Shown here: positions 33,641-44,170 of the stretch, one piece after another
How positions within the stretch are numbered: position 1 is the first letter of the stretch
Layout: each line of letters starts with the position of its first letter
From: Pisolithus tinctorius
Taxonomy: Eukaryota; Basidiomycota; Agaricomycetes; Boletales; Pisolithaceae
DNA: 64,000 nt
Assembly: GCA_024663395.1 (NCBI GenBank)
Contig: JANFAH010000012.1
Span: 1,178,001 to 1,242,000 of the forward strand
Direction of reading: 5' to 3'
The notes under the pieces: model-generated
What the model was told of the DNA's origin: nothing
The model's input: only the letters and a program-made list of their open reading frames with translations
Databases searched by the model: none
Made by a program: the position numbers and the translations under genes

Positions 33641-36600
33641 GGAATTCTGGTGGAGCATTGGGAGGCTGAAGACCCACTTGCAGATTTGCCTGTATTACCT
33701 ACTCATCCCCTTCCATTCATGCCAGGTTCCAGGTTTACCCAGGAAAGTGCTGATGAGCTTGATCTGGATCTGGCAAGGTTCCTTTGGCCTGTGGAATTAG
33801 ACCTAATGTGATGGCTGCTCAGAACACATGAAAATGCCTTGCTTGGGATGCCTTGGAAAGAGGGACCTTTCAACATCAGGAAAATAACACTTTACTATTT
33901 TTGACTTTTTGTGACAATTGTGACATTTTGGGAAGGAATCTACCATTGTTACCCATGTCCTGCAGGCATGGCTGCACTGTTCTCACTGATTTTGGTCTTG
34001 TTCAAACCACCTAATTCATAGCTTTCAGTAGATACCACATACATTCAAATTTATGGAGGTTCCAAAGAGATATTGTGATTTTTCTCTCAGACAGTGTGCA
34101 TCATACCAATGGCTCAATATCTCTGAATTTTCAGATGTTTTCTAGTCTTCTTGGCTTAGATATATCATCACTTAGTTGTCTCAATAGATTCTGTTCTCTT
34201 TTCATTCTTCAAAATGCTGTTTATGGTCAGAAAAAAGTACAGATAGTAGGTTCCTTCCCAAAAAGTCACAAATAGTCACAATAGTCACACAAAAGTCAAA
34301 AAAAGTCACAAAAAAGTCAAAAATAGTAAAGTGTTAATTTCCTGATGAAGAGGATATGTTCCTGCCACTGAAGATACCTATGCTAGCCCACAAGCCTTGG
34401 GTCAAGTGCAATATCCCCATTCTCCCAGCTATTTTCCATGAAGTTGTTAACATTATTAAAGAAAAGATTTCTGCAGGCATTTATGAGCCATCTACTTCAT
34501 CCTATTGCTTGAAATGGTTTTGCATAGTCAAGAAGGATGGAAAATCTCTGCACCTTGTCCATGATTTACAACCCCTGAATGCGATTTCTATTCAGGACTC
34601 AGCTATTCCTCTCTTCATTGACTCAATTGCAGAAGACTTTGCCTGCCATTCAGTCTACAGAATTCTAGATCTTATGGTTGGATATGATCATTGCACCATC
34701 CATGACAATTACCACAACCTCACCACCTTCCAAACCCCTATTGGCACTCTTCACCTCACCAAACTACCTATGGGCTACATGAATGCTGTCCAGATTTTCC
34801 ACAGAGATGTCTGTTGGATATTGAAGGATGAAATTCTGGAAGTTACCATCCCATTCATCAATGACTGCCCAATCAAAGGCCCCAAATCCTAACCATTACC
34901 AAAATTCTGACAGTACCTACAAGATGATCCCACAGAATTCCAGGATTATATGCTTCATCTGGGAACATCTGCAGAATGTCAACTGTGTCTTACACCATCT
35001 GCATCATGCAGGGGCCACCATTTCAGTGAAGAAATGCATCATTGCTGTGCCATCTATCATAGTGGTTGGGCACAAAGTGTCATTTGAGGGTAGAATCCCA
35101 GACAAAGCTAAGGTCCAAAAGGTTAAAGATTGGCCTTACTGCACAAATGTTACTGAAGTGCACAGATTTTTAGGTCTCTGCCCATACTGCAGGTCTTCAT
35201 CAAAGACTTCACCAAACATGCATGTCCCCTCATCAAGCTGACCAAAAAAGACATCCCCTTTGAATTCCATGAAAAACATAGAGAAGCCATGGAATATCTC
35301 TGCTGGGCTATCATCTCATCCCCTGTACTGTGATCTATTGACTATAATTCTGAAAGGAAAGCCATTCTGGCATTTGACACTTCTAACATCACAGTGGGGT
35401 ACCTCCTCATGCAGGAGGGGGAAGATGGTAAATGTTACCCTGCTAGGTTCAGCTTGATAACCCTCAACAACCATGAATGCCATTACAGCCAAGCCAAGCT
35501 CAAGCTCTTTGGCCTTTTCCATGCCTTACACAACTTCAGACTGCACATCTTTGGTGTGTGGAATTTAGCTGTTGAAGTGGATGCACAGTACATTAAAGGG
35601 ATGATTAACAATCCTGACTTACAGCCCAACATGACCATAAACCATTGGATCACCAGATTCTTCTATTTGACTTGGAACTCATACATGTTCCAGCACACAA
35701 GCATACAGTGCTGGATGGACTTTCAAGGAGGCTGAGAGCAAATGAAGATGAGGAAGGGGAGGAGGACTATGAGGATTGGATAGATGAGTGACAGGCCTTT
35801 GCATTTGAGCTCTTGAATTGTAGGGAAGCCTGTTTCAAGTCTCTGCCTTACCCTTTGGGAATTCCAAGCATCATGTCAGACTCATCCCTTGCCCTGCTAC
35901 AGAGTCTAGGTATCTTTAACCTCAAAAATTCATTGCCAGAAAACCTTGAGACTGAAATTCTGCAGTCAGAAAAAGTGAAACAGAGAGAGATGAGGTTGAG
36001 AGTAGTGAAGGAGTTTTTGGAGATGAAGAAGGCACCAGAAGGGTTGGAGGAGGGGGAGTTGGAGAGCCTAGTGTGTCTTGTGACTCAGTATTTTGTTAAG
36101 GGAGGGGAACTGTGGAGGAAAGAGTCCCAAGGATGGCATCAGCTAGTGGTCACCCCTCACAAACACCTTGAAATTCTCTGCCAGGCTCACAATGAGCTAG
36201 GCCACAAGGGTACCTTCTTGACCTGCATGCATTTGCTGACCCACTTTTGGTGGCCCATGCTAGAGCAGGACATCCACTGGTATGTCAAATCATGCCACAA
36301 GTGCCAAATCCACCATATGGATTGCATACATATTCTGCCAGTTTTTGCCATCCCTGAACCCCTATTCTATAAGGCATACATGGACACATTCTTGATGCTG
36401 AGGTCAAATGGGTTTTGCTATGTGACCCAAGCCTGGTGCTCCCTCACTAGTTATCCAGAACAGGCTATGCTTCACACAGAGACAGGCAAGTCCATCAGGA
36501 AATTCATTTTTGAACAGATCCTGTGCCACTGGGGCACTGTTGTGGAGATTGTCACAGATAATGGGGGACCATATATTCTCACCCTTGACTGGCTCTCCAA

Positions 36601-37357
36601 GACCTTCAGAATTTGCCACATACACATCTCCCCTTATAACTTGCAGGTTAATGGAGTCATCAAGTGGCAGCATTTTGATGTGAGGGAGGCACTGGTAAAG
36701 AGTTGTGGTGGGGAGGCATCAAAGTGGTCAGAAGTTGCCCCTGTGGTATTTTGGGCAGAAAGGGTTACAGTCCATAAGGCAACTGGGTTTTCTCCATTCT
36801 ATATGGCTCACAGAGTTGAACCCAGACTCCCCTTTGATCTTGTCAAAGCTATGTTCTTAGCCCCTTTTGAGGCAGAATTTTACTTGACCACAGAGCTCAT
36901 CATGCACTGCACTCACCAAATTCAGAAATGCCCCAAAGACCTTGCTTGCATCCACAACCTAGTTCTAAAATCCCACTTCACATCAGCCAAAGATTTTGTC
37001 ACTCACTTTGCACATACCATCAAAGACTTTGACTTTGAACCAGGGTCACTCATCCTTGTCTGGAATTCCCACATTGAACTAGAACTGGACCATAAAACCA
37101 AACCACACTACCTAGGACCTATGATTATTGTCCAACACCCTAAAGGTGGCTCATACATACTTGCAGAATTAAATGGGGCTGTGTCAAAATTCCATTTCAC
37201 TGCCTTTCCTCTATACCCCTATTTCCTGCAGAATAATGCTCACATTGAAGTCACCCAGCTGACCAGCATTTCCACACAAGACCTAGATCACCTCAAGGAT
37301 GATTTGTTCACAGACCCCTTGCTCACTGGCATCCCTTTGGATGAGTCCAATGAGTAG
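33641..37357 (+). pseudogene. Gypsy D pol: RT, RNase H and integrase
   Basis: Homologous block by block to pol of Gypsy A. Order: PLADLPVLPTHPLPF (near 33670), a MITE insertion at 33874-34347, RT (FCIVKKDGKSLHLVHDLQPL), catalytic box changed to FINDCP (A has FIDD), RNase H in shifted frames (35260-35735), then a long integrase frame 35813-37357. The integrase has the HHCC region (HKGTF...CHKCQIHH) and VTDNGGPY, but the block with the catalytic Glu reads VIKWQHFDV, with Lys where A has Glu. Dead in at least RT and integrase. An antisense Zn2Cys6 gene lies beyond the 3' end of pol, as in A. Confidence 0.85.
33874..34347. mobile_element. MITE inserted in Gypsy D RT
   Basis: 474 bp without a gene. 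Ends are inverted repeats of at least 37 bp: CATCAGGAAAATAACAC at the left, and CATCAGGAAATTAACAC on the other strand at the right. Both continue into TTTACTATTTTTGACTTTTT with one mismatch overall. The right side has several AGTCACAAA-type direct repeats (34263-34320). It interrupts a pol frame that continues on both sides. The target duplication is unclear, so the superfamily is open. Confidence 0.8.
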
Positions 37358-37580
37358 CATGTTCTTCTCTTTCCTGTCCTTCTTTTCTTTTTCTTTTCTT
37401 CCTTTTAAAGATACCTGTTCTATCTCTTACAAAGCCCCACCACTCACAAGAAAACAGTCAAATAAAAAATGCTGCAATGCTCTTTCATTCAAAGATCCTG
37501 TTTTCCTTCACATACTGTAGTACTAATACCAATGCACAAAAGGACTCTATTTTTTATGGTACATACTGTTGCAATAAATG
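37358..37580. other. Pyrimidine-rich spacer after Gypsy D pol
   Basis: A CT-rich run at 37364-37415 directly follows the pol stop. The rest is AT-rich without features. Confidence 0.4.
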
Positions 37581-37653
37581 CAACCAGACAGGGGATTGAA
37601 CCCTGGACCTCCCAGGTTTCGACCGGGTGCTCTAACCACTGAGCTATTTGGTC
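37581..37653 (-). tRNA. tRNA-Phe(GAA)-like gene, or head of a SINE
   Basis: The minus strand from 37653 folds as a cloverleaf: acceptor GACCAAA with TCTGGTT (one mismatch, one G-U), D arm GCTC/GAGC, anticodon arm CCCGG/CTGGG with loop TCGAAAC, and T arm CAGGG/CCCTG with loop TTCAATC. Pol III A and B boxes are visible. The anticodon read is GAA (Phe). Position 33 is C instead of the near-universal T, so it may be a pseudogene. The first TTTT downstream is about 40 nt away, which would also suit a SINE transcript. No intron. Confidence 0.6.
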
Positions 37654-38620
37654 AAGGTATCTAGGCTTACTTGGTGTGGTTTAACCACCAAGTGCTAGTA
37701 GGGACTAGCATTGCTGAGTGCTGGAGTACTACACTTGCAACACATACAAGCATAAAATTCTGCAGACACAAGTATGGTATTCTCTACAGGTCTCAAAGCT
37801 CATCCTTCAGCTTTTGCAGCTCCTCCCACCTTGGTTGAGTGGCCACAATTCACCATTCCACATACCTCCCCAGCAGCTCCAGTAGCTAGTGAATCTGCCC
37901 CAGCTTGAACTCCTTGTCATTGGCTCTGGCCTCCAGCACTCTTAAGCACTCAACAAGGTTAGCTGTCATTTGTTCATGGAGAACTGCAACCTGTGGAGTT
38001 TCTGTGACTGCTGGTATGTTCTCCTGACCCAGCAGCTTGACATCTGCAGGTTCATCCAAAAGACCAGACAGTTGCAGCAAACCTGCCTTTGACCACATCT
38101 TGAGGCTCATCATTGGGAGGTAGTGAGGGCTTGACTGAGGGACAGGGCACAGGAGTTGACCCAGGGAAGAAGAGAGGGGGAGTCAGTGAGGGATTGCAAG
38201 GGAGAGGGGTTGGTTCTGGGGATGGTGAGGGCATAGGAGTGGGAGATGGCCTGCATAGGGGGACAACCTTGTGTGGTGGAATTTTCAGTGTTAGTCTCAT
38301 AGAAATCCCAGGCTCAATGACAGCTGGTGCCACTGTTGGTACAGTCACTGACTTGGTTTGCTTGTACAAAGGACTGACCCCAGCACTAGAGTTCTTTCAC
38401 TGTGGGTGCTGTCAGCTTTTCTTCTTGGGATCCTACTCCCCTGCTGCACTCACCTTTCTTCCTACTCTGTGGAAGTGCATACACTTGCATTTTGCACTCT
38501 TGCACCACATGCAGGATGATCCAGGCTTGCCTACACATACAAGCTTGGCCTGGGTGCAAGCCCCACATGGCTCATTGTCTCTGGTCATGTGAGGCCCTCT
38601 CATTGAGGGACCTGGCTCCT
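37654..38620 (-). pseudogene. Zn2Cys6 accessory gene of Gypsy D, 3' part
   Basis: On the minus strand an exon from 38620 reads MTRDNEPCGACTQAK and continues with cysteines spaced C-x2-C-x6-C-x7-C-x2-C-x6-C, the same spacing as in Gypsy A. A GTGAGT donor follows about 60 nt after the last cysteine. Further on (38369-38052) is a Pro-rich stretch, and near 38113-37886 a Leu-rich segment ending LVECLRVLEARANDKEFKLGQIH, a probable coiled coil. The 5' part lies at 57571-57834. The 19-kb transposon separates them, and without it the frame runs on. The gene is antisense to and downstream of D pol. Exact exon ends in the 3' half are uncertain. Confidence 0.65.
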
Positions 38621-40386
38621 CACTTCAGGTAACCCATTTTCATAAGCATTTAGGATGAAGTTTTTCTCCAAATCATCCAAGCTAAAAGCCACTCAGACCA
38701 GGTCATCCCAGGGACATCTGGCCATGTCCCAGGGCTATATACAGTTTGCAGGACCTGGGATGTCCCATAATCCCAGCCCTTTGGTAATATATTTTGGGCT
38801 GTCCCATGACTGCCTTAGGTGTCAGGGGTCCTCAGCTCAAAAAAGTGCAGTTCATATTCACATTGAAATGCCACTTCTGATCAGAAAAACATACATAGCT
38901 GTCATGATCATCCTGGATGATGAGCACACCTGTCAAAGTGGGGGGATATGTGAGAGTCACTGCCATTCCAAAACCATGTAATACAACTTATGTATCATGC
39001 ACAGATTTGAAGAATACTGGGCAATCAGTGTGTTTGTGTGTGGTGTCATTTCCAGACTCATACAATGCCTATGGCAGTGAGAATTGAATTATTGTAATGA
39101 ATGTTAATGGATTCAGACCTCTCCCATGAGTGCCTATGTAAGTTCCCTGTTTTACTGCAAGAGTGCTCCTTACTAAGATCATACATACTAGATGCATCTC
39201 AGCCCCCCTCTCTGAAGGCCAGTGGAATGCCCCATGATAGCTTCAGAGGCCACTGTGGGATGTCCCATGATAACTTCAGAGGCTACCATGGGACATCCCA
39301 CCTCCCTCCCTCAAGGCTGATGGGATGTCCCATGATAGTTTTAGAGGCTACTGTGGGACATCCCACCCCCCTCCCTGGAGACAAATGGGATGTCCCATGA
39401 TAGCTTTAGAGGCTACTGTGGGACATCCCACTCCCCTCCCTGGAGGTCAATGGGATGTCCCATGATAGCTTCAGAGGCTACTGTGGGACATCCTGCTCCC
39501 CTCCCTGGAGGTCAATGGGATGTCCCATGATAGCTTCAGAGGCTACTGTGGGACATCCCACTCCCCTCTCTGGAGGCCAGTGGGATGTCCCATGGTAGCT
39601 TCAGAGGCTACCATGGGACATCCCATCCCCCTCTCTGGAGGCCAGTGGGATGTCCCATGGTAGCTTCAGAGGCTACCATGGGACATCCCACTCCCCTCTC
39701 TGGAGACTAATGGGATGTCCCATGATAGCTTTGAAGGCTGCAGGCATGTCAGTCAATCCCCTTTGGAGACCCATTAAGTCTATTTATTTCTACAGGTTTA
39801 CAGTATATACCTATGAGATCTCAATGGGTTGGGTATACCCAGCTGCTGCCATGGAAAGTGTTTTCTCCAGTACTATGCCTAGGGACTCTGGGGCAGCCAT
39901 TGATTTCTCCTGGCATGGTGCTGATCATAAGTGTTTTGTGTTTTCCTCATGCAATTTTCCACTTGCTGATAAGATAGGCATACCATCATGATTGCACAAT
40001 CAGGAGCTATAACTTTCATTATGATGACATCACTCCATTATCACTTGCTGGGGTGTTAACACCTACTAGTGCTAGTTGTATTAGTTGGTAGTGCTGATTA
40101 GTGTAGGCTATGCTACACTTTGGTAGTGTGCATTTTTGGCTACTGTCGACTACGAGAAGTGTAGGGTCGAGCCAGAGTGTGAAGGTCACATGACAATTGA
40201 TCACATGACACAACAAATCACATGATGCAGTCACATGATCAATGATGTAATTGTCATGTGATTTAAGGTATTGGCAATGCCTGCTGATAAAGTCACGTGA
40301 CTGGGGGTCATGTGACAATTTGTCACGAAGTTGCATAGGGGCACCACGTGACTTGGTGCCTCGGGTCATGACAGTGGTCTGTCACG
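38621..40386 (+). repeat. Left inverted arm of giant element, outer part
   Basis: Pairs with 57570 downward. Contains, from the tip: a unique part, a GGGACATCCC minisatellite (39200-39760), a part with TGCTGATCATAAGTGTTTTGTG, and a CACATGA/CACGTGA-rich end. The arm resumes at 47617 after Gypsy C. Confidence 0.8.
39200..39760. repeat. Minisatellite in left arm, ~65-bp units
   Basis: About nine units, each with near-palindromic GGGATGTCCCATG and CATGGGACATCCCA blocks separated by GATAGCTTCAGAGGCTAC. The right arm has about five comparable units at 56630-56990. Confidence 0.8.
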
Positions 40387-40781
40387 TGTTACGATACATA
40401 CTCTTTTCCTTTTCTTTCCTTCTCTTTTCATCTTATCTAATCTTTTGGTCTTATCTTATCTCTTGGACTCGGTCTGGGCTGCGGCCTAGACCTTGCCTCA
40501 CCTTTACCGTACCTTTCCCTTCTGGTACATTCCGCTCCACAGTGATGTTATCATGACATCACTATGATGTCACAAGCCTTGTGTATGCCTCACCCGTACC
40601 TCATGTACTATAGTATAAGTACTGTTGCTCAATCACCCAACTAGCTCTAAGCTAGTTCATTTGGGTCTACAAGTCCTAAATCCGCCTGCTTCTAAGCTGC
40701 TTCCTTCCTTTTTCCTTTGCTCTTCTCTGTTGGTTCTTGGTGTGAGCCTACAACAAACCCTGTTGTTTAGGTCTTGTCACA
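40387..40781 (+). repeat. 5' LTR of Gypsy C
   Basis: 395 bp, TGTTAC...GTCACA. A TATA-like CTATAGTATAAGT at 40608-40620 lies ~30-40 nt before AAGCTAGTTCA (40649-40659), a plausible transcript start. Confidence 0.92.
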
Positions 40782-40794
40782 CTTGAACTAGCTT
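40649..40794 (+). promoter_or_regulatory. Candidate self-priming pair of Gypsy C
   Basis: AAGCTAGTTCA in the LTR (40649-40659), at the expected transcript start, is the exact complement of TGAACTAGCTT at 40784-40794, which begins two nt after the 5' LTR. The known fungal element Tf1 primes reverse transcription from the first 11 nt of its own RNA in this way. No TGG-type tRNA site is seen at this place. Confidence 0.6.
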
Positions 40795-41015
40795 CTTATC
40801 GTTGTACCCTTGCACCAACCGTCACCATTCCTCACTTCCTCCATGAAGGCTCGTGGGTGTACTTGCCAAGGCCCCCAGCCTCAGAACCTGACCCCAATCT
40901 CTTTGTCCCATACATCCCTGAACATTGCTCGCTCACTCCGCTCTTCAACCACAACCTCTACTCCCTTCCACCACCCCCCTCTTACCCCTTCTCCATCGAG
41001 TCCGTTGTGAGGAAG

Positions 41016-41644
41016 GGGGGGATGGTTATCTTCGGCTTGTTGTCATCATCGCCCTCAGCGACGGCCTGCTGAGAATGCTGTGTTGCCGTGGTGTCAGTAA
41101 AACTACCTGGCATACCCGCGGAGACTTACCTTGCATGCCGGCTGAGGGACTTCCACGTGTGTCATCCTTATGGACACAACAGGCTCGGCAGCACTCGCCC
41201 CTTGCCCCTCGGCGCCCTGCAAAGCTTCCTCCTCCATCCGCACATCCTCGTCAACCTTGAGCCGCGCGATCTCCTCCGACACCCACCGCTCATATGCCTC
41301 GTCCACCTCCGCTACCGCCGGACCATCTGCCGTGTCTATCTTCGTGTCGACGTCGAGCTCTCTGCCGCGCTCGACAAGCGGGAACACTTCGCCCTGGGCA
41401 ATGATCAATGCTATGACTCTCTACCCAAACAAGTGCTTACTGATCGCTTCTCCCAACGTCGCAGCCACATCACTTTCTCCTCCCACAGGTCTTCCCTGTC
41501 GTCCGGCATGCACTTTGCCTCAGCAACCAAGGCCGTGGACACGGCAATGAACTTTGCCTTCAGAGCGGTTTTTTCCGCTTCGATCGGGTCGGGGGTGGCT
41601 GTGCATACGAGTTGAGAGAGACGGGGGGCACGGCTGGCAGACAT
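41016..41644 (-). pseudogene. Partial copy of the Zn2Cys6 accessory gene
   Basis: Exon 1 is 41644-41441 (204 nt, the same length as in Gypsy A), exon 2 is 41393-41130, and part of exon 3 runs from 41068. GT-AG introns sit at the same places. The protein is clearly diverged but collinear (ATPDPIEAEKTALKAKF; DVDTKIDTADGPAVAEVDEA). It is cut in the acidic linker (KPKITIPP) before the cysteine cluster. The gene is antisense to its element, as in A. No stop interrupts the retained exons. Confidence 0.8.
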
Positions 41645-41916
41645 GATGAGAACGATAGAAGGGGTTGATGATGGGAGGAAAGAATCAAATCGATGCGAAG
41701 GTTTGAGCCGCGCACTAACAATTATATACTTAGCGGCCATGAGGCGCTTATGTCATCGGTCTGGACGCCTATACGCGGTATTCAACGGCCTTCTCGCGTC
41801 CCTCGGCTCTATGCTTCCTTCGCTTCTATGCGGAACTCTCTGGTATTCTCGAACCCTCGGCACCACACCGTTGCCATCACCACGCAGCAAGCTATTTATG
41901 TCCTCCGCGCCACATG

Positions 41917-41948
41917 GCTGACCGGGGACGGTCAGCATCTAAGTCCCC
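41917..41948. promoter_or_regulatory. Hairpin/pseudoknot element, copy 3
   Basis: GCTGACC, GGGGAC loop, GGTCAGC, then GTCCCC: the inverse of copy 1, again directly beside the LTR (which begins at 41955). The loop-complement pairing is kept. Confidence 0.6.
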
Positions 41949-41954
41949 CGCAGG

Positions 41955-42376
41955 TGTGAGGAATCTGCATTCCCTGGACGCGTAAGCCCCTATCATTGAC
42001 TGTTCCGTGGCTACTGTTACGTCCGCTCCCATCTCATGTTCACCATTGTTCACGTGCTACCTTCCCACGCCCTCGCTCCCTCTTGCGTGGAGCTATACCC
42101 GCGGCCGCTGTGCTCTGGTCATAGTTTTTCCTCGGACTCTTTTCTTGTCACGGTCTCTGTTTCTTTAGTGCTTGTAGTTATACCCCATCGCCAGTACTAC
42201 TCTGCGGACCACGCCACGCATGCCACGAAACACTACCGCTACAAAGCACTGGGTCTCCCCTTCTAGTCCCGACAGTCCAGAATCCCTTGGGACGAACAAT
42301 TCATTCCCTTCATTTCTTATTGTTGTTGTCTAAGCCATCTAGCTCGTGTTATACAGCTACTTGGACTTTTCCTACA
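41955..42376 (+). repeat. 3' LTR of the deletion derivative
   Basis: 422 bp, TGTGAGGAATC...TTTTCCTACA. Collinear with the A-family LTR but lacking an internal stretch of roughly 230 bp. Confidence 0.82.
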
Positions 42377-42463
42377 CCGTCTTCCCCTGTTCACTCCCTG
42401 CTGAACCACAGCAACCCTGTTACAACCTCCGCCCCCATCAGACTCTAAAATGTCCCGATTGCT

Positions 42464-43480
42464 ATGGATGGAATCCAGGACCAGATAACCAAGCTCCATG
42501 ACACTCTCAATGCTCTTCAAGAAGAAAACTACAGACTAAACAACAAGCTAAGAGATGCTCAAGGAATGATCGCAACCATCGAGGGTCAGCATAATCAGTG
42601 GAATGCCCTCCCTGCAGATGTAATCCAGAGGAGGATAGAGGTGATGGCTGACCTGGGTCAGTATGCTGGTGATCATGCTAAGTTCTCAGAGTGGTGGGTC
42701 AAGATGAAGGTATGGGTCATGCAGAATAGAACCGCCCTACCAACTGCCCAGGACAAGTGCACCACAGTGTGGTCCCACATGACTGGACCTGTAGCAGGAA
42801 GATTCGCTCAGGCCAAGTTCTCACTCGCCATTGTTCCCAGAGTATGGCCTGATACAGCCAAAATGATCAAGGATATTGACAGGTTCTTCGCCCCTCAGAC
42901 AGATGTTGAGTGGGCAAAAGCTCAGATGCGCACAATGCGCCAGGGAAACTCTCACTATGAGGAGTTTTATGCAAAGTTCGAATCCCTGAAGGTACAAGGG
43001 CGGGTTACTGATGAAACCACTGGCTTCCTGTTGGAAAATGCTGTCCACCCCGCCATCGTAAAGGAGGCCCTAAGGAGGGGATATACCCAGGGCAACTACC
43101 TCCAGATGACTGTCGCCTTCCAAGAAGCTGCCCTTGCTAGGGACTGTTTCAAGTTGCTCTACAATCACTATCCTGATGAACCTGCTCCCCGTTCCTCCTA
43201 TAACCACCCCTCATACTCTCCCCACTTCACTCTTACCGGTACTCAACCTGGTCATGGCGCTCCTATGGAAATTGGCGCTGCTCACTTTCCCCCTCATCCC
43301 ATTCCTTCCCATATCAAGTGTTTTGACTGCCAAGGAAATCACTATAAATGTGATTGTCCCCATGCCAAGGGAAAGGGTCCTGCTAGACCCAACATATGGG
43401 AGGTAACACAAGAAGCACAAGAAAATGCCCTCTGCCAAATGTCGTTTGAGGAAATGCAGGCCTTCTTCTACAATAAATAG
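42464..43480 (+). CDS. Gag of Gypsy C
   Basis: Open frame of 338 residues. It has an N-terminal coiled coil (about 5-45), then a capsid-like retrotransposon gag domain (FSEWWVKMKVWVMQNR, VWPDTAKMIKDIDRFF, EEFYAKFESLKVQGRV). Near residues 285-297 is a zinc knuckle CFDCQGNHYKCDC, one residue short between Cys2 and His compared with C-x2-C-x4-H-x4-C. The KCDC sequence probably replaces the common KRDC through a CGT-to-TGT change. Gag coats the transcript in the particle. The start is the first ATG after the nested insertion; the natural stop is TAG. Confidence 0.9.
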   Translation: MDGIQDQITKLHDTLNALQEENYRLNNKLRDAQGMIATIEGQHNQWNALPADVIQRRIEVMADLGQYAGDHAKFSEWWVKMKVWVMQNRTALPTAQDKCTTVWSHMTGPVAGRFAQAKFSLAIVPRVWPDTAKMIKDIDRFFAPQTDVEWAKAQMRTMRQGNSHYEEFYAKFESLKVQGRVTDETTGFLLENAVHPAIVKEALRRGYTQGNYLQMTVAFQEAALARDCFKLLYNHYPDEPAPRSSYNHPSYSPHFTLTGTQPGHGAPMEIGAAHFPPHPIPSHIKCFDCQGNHYKCDCPHAKGKGPARPNIWEVTQEAQENALCQMSFEEMQAFFYNK

Positions 43481-43509
43481 ATCAGTGAGATGAAGAGCCA
43501 GGGAAAAGA

Positions 43510-44170
43510 GTTCGGCCAGTAGAGGATCGGGTCTCCACTGGCTATGTTTACAACAAGTTTTCTGTCTTAGGTGTTGACAATTTCTCTACCGAGCAGGATA
43601 TATTTAACTCGGAGAATACTGTACCATCTGAAGAGGCGACCCCAGTGGGTGCGGCCGCAGATGTAAAACTATTGGTGCTTAATTCCTCTTGCAATAAAAA
43701 TAAAAACATGCCTGTCCAGAAAACAAAAGAAACCCCAAAAATAAGGATGGCAGATCCAAAGGCCGAGTTGGAGTTAGAAGTAGTGTTGGAAGGATGAGAA
43801 AGGAAGTGGAATGTAAAAGTGTTGGTGGACTCAGGAGCCAACGATACCTTCCTGGACAAGAAGTGGGCCAATGAAAATGATGTGCCTTTGATCAAGCTTG
43901 GTCGACCCATCGCTGTCCTTTATGTTGACAGAACCCCTAATGTGGCAGGAAACATCACACATATCGCCTCCCTTGTCATGAACTATCAAGGACATTGAGA
44001 GTCTGTCTGGGCTCAGGTCACCACACTTGGCACGCATCCCCTCATACTTGGCTACACTTGGCTGCGAAAGCACAATCCAGAGGTGTGTTGGGAAACCAAG
44101 CAGGTGAAGCTGTCCCATTGTCCCTGTGAATGTCATGATCTTGCCCCAAAAACAAGAGCAGAAAAGTTAG
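43510..44170 (+). pseudogene. Protease region of Gypsy C
   Basis: Reads NVKVLVDSGANDTFLD, with the Asp-Ser-Gly active site, and later HPLILGYTWLRKHNP, the usual C-terminal protease block. Two TGA codons interrupt the frame, at 43795-43797 and 43996-43998. This is otherwise the same frame as the RT that follows. Confidence 0.85.

Larger units (their letters stand above)
41006..42376 (+). mobile_element. Deletion derivative of the Gypsy A family, nested in Gypsy C
   Basis: 1371 bp flanked by CCGT at 41002-41005 and 42377-42380. It has only the first 9 bp of the 5' LTR (TGTGAGGAA, 41006-41014), then the part of the antisense accessory gene covering exons 1, 2 and some of 3, the hairpin motif, and a 3' LTR of 422 bp (41955-42376) that is shorter than A's 654 bp. 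Gag and pol are gone. The intact target duplication means the internal loss either happened after insertion or was present in the mobile form. Confidence 0.85.
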
